From the NCBI GenBank assembly GCA_965228445.1, contig OZ245813.1, forward strand, positions 2,294,001 through 2,358,000: 64,000 nucleotides of DNA. The letters run 5' to 3'. Both the position numbers and the translations under genes were made by a program. This document shows, in pieces, positions 55,086 through 62,933 of this stretch; within the stretch, counting starts at the first letter, position 1; each line of letters begins with the position of its first letter. Under the pieces are notes generated by a model, which worked only from the letters and a program-made list of their open reading frames with translations, searched no databases and was not told the DNA's origin. The stretch is from Thalassobaculum sp965228445. GTDB lineage: Bacteria > Pseudomonadota > Alphaproteobacteria > Thalassobaculales > Thalassobaculaceae.

Positions 55086-55973
55086 TCACCAGGTCAGGCG
55101 GGCCGCCACATAGGTCGGCATCGCCCCCGGCTCCGCCAGAAACGCCTGCAGCCCCGCACGGTCGAGGTCGCCGTCGCGCAGCAGGCTTTCATGGTGAATG
55201 CCGTCGGCCAGCAGCAGCGAGGCCATGCCGGCCGCCGCCGCGCCGGCGATGTCGGTGTTGCGGTTGTCGCCCACCATGATCAGCCGCCCGCCGGACACGC
55301 CGAGCAGCTCGGCGGCGCGCAGGAACACCGGCGCATGCGGCTTGCCGTGATAGTGCACGCTGCCGCCCAGGGCCTCGTAACGGGCCGCCATGGAGCCGGC
55401 ATGCATCTTCAGCCGGCCCTGGTCGTAGACCGCCAGGTCCGGGTTGGCGCAGATCATGCCGAGCCCCCGTGCGGCGGCGTCGGCCAGCCGGTCCTCGTAC
55501 AGCTCGACCTGGTCGAACTCGCCGGCCGGTCCGGCGTTCAGGATCCAGTCCGCCTCCTCCAGCCGGTCGACCAGGGTGAAGCGGGTGCCCGGGAGGATGT
55601 CGCCGAAGCGCTCCGGCGCGAAGGTGTAGACCCGCCCGCCGAGCCCGGCATGGAACGCGTCGAGTCCCTCGGTCAGATAGCGCCGGGCCTCGCCGCCCGA
55701 GGTGATGACCACCTTGTAGAGATCGCGGGCCACGCCGAGCCCGGTCAGCCGCTCCTCGACCACCGCGGTCTGGCGCGGCGAGTTCGACATGATCGCCACC
55801 GGCACGCCGCGCGCGCCCAGGTTCTCCAGCACGTCGCGGGCGCCCGGGAACACCGCGCCGCCGTCGTAGATCGTGCCCCAGACATCGAAGATCCAGCCGT
55901 CGTACTTGTCGGCAAGGGCGGACACGCCGTCGGCCAGGATCTCGGCCCGGATCTCGGCCGCGTTCTGGGTCAT
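55086..55973 (-). CDS. TIGR01459-family HAD hydrolase
   Basis: A 295-aa class IIA HAD-superfamily phosphatase: motif I in FDVWGTIYDG (second Asp replaced by Trp, as is usual in this subgroup), MSNSPRQ (motif II), KPHAPVFLRA (motif III) and MVGDNRNTDIAGAAAAGM (motif IV). Probable sugar phosphatase; substrate unknown. Confidence 0.9.
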   Translation of the reverse strand: MTQNAAEIRAEILADGVSALADKYDGWIFDVWGTIYDGGAVFPGARDVLENLGARGVPVAIMSNSPRQTAVVEERLTGLGVARDLYKVVITSGGEARRYLTEGLDAFHAGLGGRVYTFAPERFGDILPGTRFTLVDRLEEADWILNAGPAGEFDQVELYEDRLADAAARGLGMICANPDLAVYDQGRLKMHAGSMAARYEALGGSVHYHGKPHAPVFLRAAELLGVSGGRLIMVGDNRNTDIAGAAAAGMASLLLADGIHHESLLRDGDLDRAGLQAFLAEPGAMPTYVAARLTW

Positions 55974-55998
55974 CGGAACTCTCTCTTGGCTGTGGTCG

Positions 55999-57093
55999 CT
56001 ACTGCTTGTCGACGAGGGGGCGGGGTTCGCCGAAGAGGTATCCCTGCCCGAAATCCACCTTCAGTTCCAGCAGATCGAGCAGCATGTCCTCGCTCTCGAT
56101 CTTCTCCACGATCAGGTCCATCGCGTAGCGGTCGAGGGCGCCCTTGAACGAGCGCATGTCGAGGATCGGGTCGTCGCCGCGGGCCATCTCGTGCAGCAGA
56201 TGGGCGTTGACCTTCACGTAGCGGAAGCCCTGGCGCGACAGCTCCTCCAGGTCGAGGTCGAGGTCGTGCACCTGGTCCAGCGAGAAGCGGTAACCGACGC
56301 CGCGCAGCCGCTGCAGGTTCATCCGGGTGATGTAGTCGCCCGCCGCGATGCTGGCATAGTCGAACTCGAACACCAGGGTCTCGGCGAGTTGCCGATTCTC
56401 CGCCATGAAGGTGATGAAGTCCTGGAAGAAGTCGACATCGGTCAGCGAGGCGTTGGAGATGTTGCAGAAGAACCCGACCTCCAGATGATCGCGCCGCGCC
56501 CGCCTGACCAGCTGAACGCACCGCACCAGCAGCAGGTTGTCGATCGCCGCAACCAGCCCGGCCTGCTCGGCCACCGGAATGTACTGCTCCGGGGTGATGA
56601 CCGAGCCGTTCGGCAGCACGATGCGCGAGAAGCACTCGTAGAACCGCCGTTTGCGCTGGGGCAGGCTGACCACCGGCTGCAGGTAGAGCTCGACCGCCTC
56701 GTCGCGCAGCGCCTGTTCGATCGCCGCCAGAAGTTCCTCGCTCTCCATCATGACGACCTGGCCGCCACGCCCGCCCGCCGGGACGGCGACCACCGTCTCG
56801 GCCTTGCCGGGGGCCGCGATCGCGCCGGCCGCGCTGTCCTTGCGCTCGGCGAGCTGCTTCAGCAGTCCCTGCAGCACCTTGAGCTCGCCGGAGAGGCGCT
56901 CCGCATCGGGCAGGTCGTCCAGCCGGCCGCGCAGGGTATCGACCTCGACCCGGGCCAGCTCGGCCTCCTCCTGCAGCACCGCGACCCGCCGCACCACCTC
57001 GCGCAGGCGCCGCTCGGCGCGGCCGGCGGCGAGCCGGCCGGCGATGGCGATGTGCCAGGAGACGAAGATGCCGGCCAGCAGCACCAGCACCAC
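55999..57093 (-). CDS. TipF-like protein with degenerate EAL domain
   Basis: At least one membrane helix, a coiled coil (AAGRAERRLREVVRRVAVLQEEAELARVEVDTLRGRL, about 23-60) and a C-terminal EAL domain (about 120-364). This layout matches Caulobacter TipF, a c-di-GMP-binding flagellar assembly factor. The EAL catalytic sites are changed (ECFSR for EALLR, EFDY for EITE, LDQVHDLDLD for DDFGTGYS), so it is probably a receptor, not a phosphodiesterase. The annotated GTG at 57093 leaves out a first membrane helix encoded immediately upstream (see findings), so the true start is likely near 57186. Confidence 0.8.
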   Translation of the reverse strand: MVLVLLAGIFVSWHIAIAGRLAAGRAERRLREVVRRVAVLQEEAELARVEVDTLRGRLDDLPDAERLSGELKVLQGLLKQLAERKDSAAGAIAAPGKAETVVAVPAGGRGGQVVMMESEELLAAIEQALRDEAVELYLQPVVSLPQRKRRFYECFSRIVLPNGSVITPEQYIPVAEQAGLVAAIDNLLLVRCVQLVRRARRDHLEVGFFCNISNASLTDVDFFQDFITFMAENRQLAETLVFEFDYASIAAGDYITRMNLQRLRGVGYRFSLDQVHDLDLDLEELSRQGFRYVKVNAHLLHEMARGDDPILDMRSFKGALDRYAMDLIVEKIESEDMLLDLLELKVDFGQGYLFGEPRPLVDKQ

Positions 57094-57224
57094 CGGGCCC
57101 GAGGCGAGCAGGTAGGTCTCGGCGGCCCAGGCGGCGGCACCGGCGGCTCCGAGATAGACCAGGGCGATCAGGATGTGACCGATGATGACCCGCTCCCTCG
57201 GCTGGCGGTGCGCACGCGTTGTCC

Positions 57225-58298
57225 TCAGCCCTCGGCCAGCGCGGCCGCGTCGACCCCGACGGCCTCGCCGATGGTCGCATAGCCGTCGGCCGCCATGCGG
57301 GCGGCGAGATCGTCCCGGATGCGCCGGAACAGTCCCGGTCCGTTATACACCAGGGCCGAGTAAAGCTGCACAAGCGAGGCGCCGGCCCGGATCTTGGCGT
57401 AGGCGGTCTCGCCGCTCTCCACCCCGCCGACGCCGACCAGAACCAGCCGGTCCCCGGCCAGCAGCCGGGCGCGGGCCAGCACCCTCGTCGACGGCGCGAA
57501 CAGCGGCCGCCCCGACAGCCCGCCGGTCTCGCCCTTCGCGTCCGAGCGCAGCGACTCGGGACGGGCGATGGTCGTGTTGGAGATGATCAGCCCCGACACC
57601 CCGGCACGCACGGCGGTCTCCACGATCGCCTCGAGCTGCCCCTCGGCCAGGTCCGGCGCGATCTTCAGCAGCACCGGCGGGCCGTTCGGTCCGGTCGCCG
57701 TCGACCGTGCCGCCATCACCGTGTCCAGCAGCCGGCCGAGCGCGCCCTCGCCCTGGAGATCGCGCAGCCCCGGCGTGTTCGGCGAGGAGACGTTGATGGT
57801 CAGATAGTCGGCCAGCGGGGCGAGCATGCGCACGCCGTAGTCGTAGTCCTCGACCGGGTCGGCCGTGTCCTTGTTGGCGCCGACATTGATGCCGACGATG
57901 CCGGCGCGGCGGGCATGGCGGGCCAGACGGCCGGCCGCGGCGTCGAGCCCGTCATTGTTGAAGCCGTTGCGGTTGATCACCGCGGAATCGTCGGGCAGGC
58001 GGAACAGGCGCGGCCGCGGATTGCCCGCCTGGGGTCGCGGCGTGATCGTCCCGACCTCCACCGCGCCGACCCCGATGTTCAGCAGCGCGTGCCAGCATTC
58101 GGCACTCTTGTCGAAGCCGGCGGCGAGGCAGACCGGATGGGCGAAATCGAGCCCCATCAGACGCTGTGACAGGCCGGCGGGCGGGGCGGAACGGTCCACG
58201 GGTCCGAGCCCGGCCGCGAGCGCGCGGACGGTGGCCCGGTGGGCGGTTTCCGGATCGAGGCAGCGCAGCAGGCGCGGGGCGAGATCGAATATCGACAT
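57225..58298 (-). CDS. pyrD: Dihydroorotate dehydrogenase, class 2
   Basis: Oxidises dihydroorotate to orotate with quinone at the inner membrane, fourth step of pyrimidine synthesis. 357 aa, class 2 length, with an N-terminal helix for quinone access, GFDKSAECWHALL, INRNGFNNDGLDA, the catalytic Ser in VSSPNTPGLR, and VGVGGVESGETAYAKIRAGASLVQLYSALVY. ATG at 58298 chosen. Confidence 0.95.
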   Translation of the reverse strand: MSIFDLAPRLLRCLDPETAHRATVRALAAGLGPVDRSAPPAGLSQRLMGLDFAHPVCLAAGFDKSAECWHALLNIGVGAVEVGTITPRPQAGNPRPRLFRLPDDSAVINRNGFNNDGLDAAAGRLARHARRAGIVGINVGANKDTADPVEDYDYGVRMLAPLADYLTINVSSPNTPGLRDLQGEGALGRLLDTVMAARSTATGPNGPPVLLKIAPDLAEGQLEAIVETAVRAGVSGLIISNTTIARPESLRSDAKGETGGLSGRPLFAPSTRVLARARLLAGDRLVLVGVGGVESGETAYAKIRAGASLVQLYSALVYNGPGLFRRIRDDLAARMAADGYATIGEAVGVDAAALAEG

Positions 58299-58436
58299 GG
58301 CGCGAGACGGTAGTCGGTGGCCGGGCCGCTCACAAGCTTTGGAATGCGAAACGCAGACGGGCGCCGAGGCGCGTTGGCAAGCCCGCACCGCGCGGGCTAA
58401 GGTCGTGGAAATCACGCATCATCGACGGAGTTTCCG

Positions 58437-59294
58437 ATGGCCACGCCTCCCAAGGCCTTTACCTACGTGGACCAGGATCAGGCCTGGCACGAAGGCAACC
58501 CCATGGTTCTGGGGCCGATGACCCAGTCCACCTGGCTCGGCTCGCTGATCTTCGACGGCGCCCGGTGGTTCGAGGGCACCATGCCGGACGTCGACCAGCA
58601 CTGCCAGCGCGCCTGCCGCAGCGCCCGCAACATGCTGCTGGAGCCGAAGATCCGCGCGGAGGAGATCGTCGAGCTGATCAAGGACGGCGTGTCGAAGTTC
58701 GACGGCAGTTCGGCGCTCTATCTGAAGCCGATGTTCTGGGCCGATGGCGGCTGGATCTATCCGGATCCGGACACCACCCGCTTCATGCTGACGATCTACG
58801 AGAGCCCGCTGCCGGAAGACGCCGGCTTCAGCGTGAACATCTCCGACAAGATCCGTCCGATGCCGACCGCGGCGCCGACCGACGCCAAGGCCGCCTGCCT
58901 CTACGCCAATGCCGGCCGCGCCCTGAAGCTCGCCCATGAGGCCGGGTACGACAACTGCGTCGTGCTCGACCCGATCGGCAACGTCGCGGAGCTGGCCACC
59001 GCCAACCTGTTCTACGCCAAGGACGGCGAGGTCCACACGCCGATCCCGAACGGCACCTTCCTGAACGGCATCACCCGCCAGCGCGTGATCAAGCTGCTGA
59101 CCAAGGCCGGCTACAAGGTGCACGAGCGGGTGATCACCACCGGCGAACTGATGGAGGCCGACGAGATCTTCTCCTGCGGCAACCACGGCAAGGTGATGTC
59201 GATCACCAAGATCGTCGACCGGCCGCTGCAGCCGGGACCGATCACCGCCAAGGCACGGGAGCTGTACTGGGCCTATGCCCATGGCGACGCCTGA
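58437..59294 (+). CDS. Class IV (branched-chain) aminotransferase
   Basis: A 285-aa PLP enzyme of the BCAT/D-amino-acid aminotransferase fold: STWLGSLIFDGARWFEGTMPDVDQH, PLP Lys in DAKAACLYANAGRALKLA and the phosphate-site region near NVAELATANLFYAKDGEV with PIPNGTFLNGITR. Probably transfers amino groups to branched-chain 2-oxo acids, but the subgroup (which lacks the typical EG of GxVxEG) is uncertain. Confidence 0.87.
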   Translation: MATPPKAFTYVDQDQAWHEGNPMVLGPMTQSTWLGSLIFDGARWFEGTMPDVDQHCQRACRSARNMLLEPKIRAEEIVELIKDGVSKFDGSSALYLKPMFWADGGWIYPDPDTTRFMLTIYESPLPEDAGFSVNISDKIRPMPTAAPTDAKAACLYANAGRALKLAHEAGYDNCVVLDPIGNVAELATANLFYAKDGEVHTPIPNGTFLNGITRQRVIKLLTKAGYKVHERVITTGELMEADEIFSCGNHGKVMSITKIVDRPLQPGPITAKARELYWAYAHGDA

Positions 59295-59320
59295 GTGTCG
59301 GGCCTGACCAGGGAACCACG

Positions 59321-60001
59321 ATGACCTTCACCGTTGGCGGCCTCTGCCGCCGCACCGGACAGTTCGGCACCGCGCTGTCCACGTCGTCGATCGGTGCGGG
59401 CGGACGCTGCCCGCATGCGATCCCGGGCCTCGGCCTGGTGGTCACCCAGGCGCGCACCGATCCGCGCCTGGGCCCGCTCGGCCTCGACCTGCTGCGCGCC
59501 GGCCGCAGCGCCGAGCAGACGGTCGCCTCGATCGTCGCCGCCACCCCGCACAGCGCCTGGCGCCAGCTCGGCGTCCTGACCGCGGAGGGCGACGCGGCGG
59601 TGTTCACCGGCGAGAGCTGCGCGCGGCCGGCCGACGGGCTGGTGCTGGATGACGGATTCGTCATCGGCAACTGGGTGAAGAGCGAAGCGGTCCTGGCCGG
59701 CATCGCCGCCGGATTCGAGACCGACCCGCTGGCCGAGCTGGCCGACCGGCTGATCCAGGGGCTGGAAGGCGGCGAGGCGGAAGGCGGCGAGCTCGATCCG
59801 CTGCAGTCGGCCGCCCTTGTCGTCTGCGATCCGGCCTATACCTTTCCGATCGTCGATCTGCGGATCGACAACTCGCCGACGCCGATCGCCGACCTGCGCC
59901 GCACCTGGGAGCGCTGGCGGGAGATCATGGACGGTTATCTGCTGCGCGCCGTCGATCCGGCCGCCGCCCCCGACACCCGCAGCCTGGAAGGCCACGCATG
60001 A
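59321..60001 (+). CDS. DUF1028 family protein
   Basis: A 226-aa Ntn-hydrolase-like protein of the DUF1028 group. TGQFGTALSTSSIGAGGRCPHAIPGLGLVVTQARTDPRLGPLGLDLL (in pieces) and VLDDGFVIGNWV are typical. Suspected amidohydrolase or peptidase activity, not shown. ATG 27 bases after the aminotransferase stop; its end overlaps the lipoprotein start by 4 bases (ATGA). Confidence 0.88.
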   Translation: MTFTVGGLCRRTGQFGTALSTSSIGAGGRCPHAIPGLGLVVTQARTDPRLGPLGLDLLRAGRSAEQTVASIVAATPHSAWRQLGVLTAEGDAAVFTGESCARPADGLVLDDGFVIGNWVKSEAVLAGIAAGFETDPLAELADRLIQGLEGGEAEGGELDPLQSAALVVCDPAYTFPIVDLRIDNSPTPIADLRRTWERWREIMDGYLLRAVDPAAAPDTRSLEGHA

Positions 60002-60306
60002 TCCGCCCCCTCGCCCTCGCCTCCCTGCTCCTGGCCCTGACCGCCTGCGGCGGGCTCGACAAGGCCCGTCAGATGCCGCAGGAGGAGATCGCGACGATGT
60101 CCGACGAGGATGTCTGCGGCTATCTCTCCACCTTCGCCTACAAGGGCCGCCTGCCCGAAGCCTGGCAGAACGAGGCGACCCGCCGCGGCCTGACCCGCTG
60201 CATCGACGAGGGCATCAAGAAGCGCTCGGTGGACAACAAGATCGACCGCAGCAAGCCGATCCTGTGCCCGCAGGGTCAGAGCACGCAGGATTCGCGCTGC
60301 TGGTAG
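59998..60306 (+). CDS. Small lipoprotein
   Basis: A 102-aa protein with lipobox LTAC (14-17) at the end of a hydrophobic signal (LALASLLLALTAC), followed by a Cys-bearing mature domain with two likely disulfides (C40, C67, C90, C101 by my count). Function unknown. Last gene of the aminotransferase-DUF1028-lipoprotein unit. Confidence 0.78.
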   Translation: MIRPLALASLLLALTACGGLDKARQMPQEEIATMSDEDVCGYLSTFAYKGRLPEAWQNEATRRGLTRCIDEGIKKRSVDNKIDRSKPILCPQGQSTQDSRCW

Positions 60307-60786
60307 GACGCGCTCCGCCTGTCACCCGCCGCCCTTTGACACGCCCCGGCCAAGGCCGGGGCTGCTCTGGGTGAGGTTGAGGGGAGGATGGGTCGGACAA
60401 ACGGACCCGACCTCGCGCAGGTGGACCCGCCTCGCCCCCCGGGTACCGACATCGCCACACCGGGAGCCGGTAGCAGCCGACGAGAACCGGCCCCGCCGCA
60501 CCGGGAACCGACTGCACCGCACTCGGACCGGACTGCAGCCGACAAGAACCGGCCCCGCCGCACGGAGAGCCGACCTCGCCTCACTCGGATCAGACTGCAG
60601 CGTGCAAGAACCGGCCGCGCCACACCGGGAACCGATTGCACCGCACTCGGACCGGACTGCAGCCGACGAGAACCGACCTCAGCCCGGTGGGTGCCCAGCC
60701 GGGCCCGGTCCATTCTGACCTCACCCTGAGCAGCCCCGCAGGGGCGTGTCGAAGGGCCGTCTCCCCGCTGGCGAAGGGCGGCAGCC
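60307..60786. repeat. 62-bp tandem repeats flanked by inverted intergenic repeats
   Basis: A 62-bp unit runs at 60475-60536, 60537-60598 and 60599-60660, with a part-copy to 60680; copies 1 and 3 are closest, copy 2 has diverged. It is bracketed by reverse (about 60332-60376) and forward (60717-60756) copies of the dispersed 'GACCTCACCCTGAGCAGCCC' element. 62 is not a multiple of 3, so the repeats do not encode repeated peptide in one frame. Confidence 0.8.
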
Positions 60787-62382
60787 TTACGCCGCCAGGT
60801 CCTCGCCTTTCAGCGCCTTGTCGAGCAACGCGACCGTCTCTTCCACGCCGTACAGCGCGATGAAGGAGCCGAAACGCGGGCCCTGGGACTGGCCGAGCAG
60901 GATCTCGTACAGCGCCTTGAACCAGTCGCGCAGGTTCTCGAACGGATGCCGCTTGCCGACCTCGTAGACCTCGGTCTGCAGATCCTCCGCCGACGCGCCC
61001 GACGCCATGCCTTCCAGCACGCCCTTCAGGTCCTCCAGCGCCGCCCGCTCCGCCTCGCTCGGCGCGCGGTACTGCTTCCCCGGCCGCACGAAGTCCTGAT
61101 AGTAGCGCACGGCATAGCCGACCAGAGTGTCGAGCAGCGGGTTCGCCTCGGGCGTCGCCGCCGGCGCGTAGCGGCTGACATAGCCCCAGACCACGCTCTT
61201 GTCCTCGGCGTGGCAGACGCTGGCCAGGTTCAGCAGCAGCGAGAAGGACAGGCCGGAACTCTCCGGCGCCGGCGGCTGGCCGTTATGGATGTGCCAGACC
61301 GGGTTCTCGATGCGCTTCCCGGTCTCCTCCTCCGGGAACTTGGAGAGGAAGGTGAGGTAGTCGTCGACGTTCTTCGGGATCACGTCGAAATACAGGCGCT
61401 TCGCCCGGCGCGGCTGCTGGTACATGAACAGCGACAGGCTGTCCGGCGGGCCGTAGGTCAGCCATTCCTCGACCGACAGGCCGTTGCCCTTCGACTTGGA
61501 GATCTTCTGGCCGTCGGCATCGAGGAACAGTTCGTAGTTGAAGCCCTCGGGTGCGGGACGGCCCAGGATCTTGGTGATCTGGGACGACAGCTTGACCGAG
61601 TCGATCAGGTCCTTGCCGGCCATCTCGTAGTCGACGCCCAGCGCGTACCAGCGCATCGCCCAGTCGCACTTCCACTGCAGCTTGCAGCGTCCGCCGGTGA
61701 CCGGGACGGTCATCCGCTCGCCGGTCTCCGGGTCGTCGTAGGAGACCGTGCCGGCCTCCACGTCGCGGTCGACGATCGGCACCTGCAGAACATGGCCGGT
61801 ACGCGGGCACACGGGCAGGAACGGCGAATAGGTCGCCCGCCGCTCCGGGCCGAGGGTCGGCAGCACGACGTTGGTGACCGCGTCGTACTTGCGCAGCACC
61901 TGCAGCAGCGCGTCGTCGAACAGGCCGGACGTGTAGCATTCGGTCGCCGAGTAGAACTCGTACTCGAAGCCGAAGCTGTCCAGGAAGCCGCGCAGGCGGG
62001 CGTTGTTGTGATGGCCGAAGCTCTCGTGGGTGCCGAACGGATCGGGCACCCGGGTGAGCGGCTTGTGCAGGTGCTCGGCCATCGCCTCCTGATTGGGGAT
62101 GTTGGTCGGCACCTTGCGCAGCCCGTCCATGTCGTCGGAGAAGGCGACGAGCTTGGTCGGGATGTCGCTCATCATCTGGAAGGCGCGGCGCACCATGGTG
62201 GTGCGGGCGACCTCGCCGAAGGTGCCGATATGCGGCAGGCCGGACGGGCCGTAGCCGGTCTCCAGCAGCACGTAGCCTTTCTCCGGCGGCGCGTCCTTGT
62301 ACCGCTCGACCAGTTTGCGCGCCTCCTCGAACGGCCAGGCGCGGGCGTTCGTGGCGAGTGTGCGCATCGGGTCGGCGGACAT
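60787..62382 (-). CDS. lysK: Class I lysyl-tRNA synthetase
   Basis: Attaches lysine to tRNA-Lys. 531 aa with class I signatures: the HIGH-type motif in SGLPHIGTFGEVARTTM (about 47-63) and KMSKS-type KISKSKGNG. This is the archaeal/spirochaete-type LysRS found in alphaproteobacteria, unrelated to the class II enzyme. Complete. Divergent neighbourhood: a MarR regulator lies upstream. Confidence 0.95.
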   Translation of the reverse strand: MSADPMRTLATNARAWPFEEARKLVERYKDAPPEKGYVLLETGYGPSGLPHIGTFGEVARTTMVRRAFQMMSDIPTKLVAFSDDMDGLRKVPTNIPNQEAMAEHLHKPLTRVPDPFGTHESFGHHNNARLRGFLDSFGFEYEFYSATECYTSGLFDDALLQVLRKYDAVTNVVLPTLGPERRATYSPFLPVCPRTGHVLQVPIVDRDVEAGTVSYDDPETGERMTVPVTGGRCKLQWKCDWAMRWYALGVDYEMAGKDLIDSVKLSSQITKILGRPAPEGFNYELFLDADGQKISKSKGNGLSVEEWLTYGPPDSLSLFMYQQPRRAKRLYFDVIPKNVDDYLTFLSKFPEEETGKRIENPVWHIHNGQPPAPESSGLSFSLLLNLASVCHAEDKSVVWGYVSRYAPAATPEANPLLDTLVGYAVRYYQDFVRPGKQYRAPSEAERAALEDLKGVLEGMASGASAEDLQTEVYEVGKRHPFENLRDWFKALYEILLGQSQGPRFGSFIALYGVEETVALLDKALKGEDLAA

Positions 62383-62503
62383 CGGATCGGCTCCTTTGGA
62401 GGATGTGAAAAAACGCGCGGAAGCTACGGCGCACGGGGGCCGGGGTCAATGAAGAGGTGGCGAAGAGGTGGCGAACAGACGGCGCGCCGGGTCCGGCGGT
62501 CGG

Positions 62504-62926
62504 TCAGGAGAGCTTCGCCAGCATCTCCAGGAATTTGCGGCGGTCTTCGGGACCGAGCGGTTCCAGCGTCCTGTCGGTGACCCTGGTGCCGGTCGCAAGC
62601 AGCCGGCCGACCAGGGTGGCCCCCTCCTGCGACAGGCGCAGTTTGGTGCGGCGCTTGTCGTCGGGGTCGGGCTCGCGGGTGATCAGGCCGCGTTCCTCCA
62701 GGCGGCGGATCACCCCCTGGATGGTGGCCGGATCCATCGCCGTCATACGGCCGAGCGCGTTCTGGCTGGCCGCCCCCTCCTCCGCCAGCATGGCCAGCGC
62801 CGCCCACTGGGTCGGGGTCAGGCCGGCCTCCTCGAAGGTCTCCAGGAAGATCTGGGTGGCGCGCTGGTGGGCCCGGCGCAGCAGGTGGCCGATCTGGTCC
62901 TGCAGGACGTAGGAACGACCGGCCAC
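62504..62926 (-). CDS. MarR-family transcriptional regulator
   Basis: A 140-aa winged-helix regulator: LTPTQWAALAMLAEEGAASQNALGRMTAMDPATIQGVIRRLEERGLITREPDPDDKRRTKLRLSQEG is typical. Probably responds to a small aromatic or oxidant. 8 bases separate its start from the aspS stop (62934), so it may be co-transcribed with aspS. Confidence 0.9.
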   Translation of the reverse strand: MAGRSYVLQDQIGHLLRRAHQRATQIFLETFEEAGLTPTQWAALAMLAEEGAASQNALGRMTAMDPATIQGVIRRLEERGLITREPDPDDKRRTKLRLSQEGATLVGRLLATGTRVTDRTLEPLGPEDRRKFLEMLAKLS

Positions 62927-62933
62927 CGGAAGA

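Noticed and set aside
60388..60729. Open frame of 113 codons over the 62-bp repeats
   Set aside because: The repeat length is not a multiple of 3, the composition is Arg/Pro/Thr-rich, no start signal is present and other frames are also open; judged non-coding.
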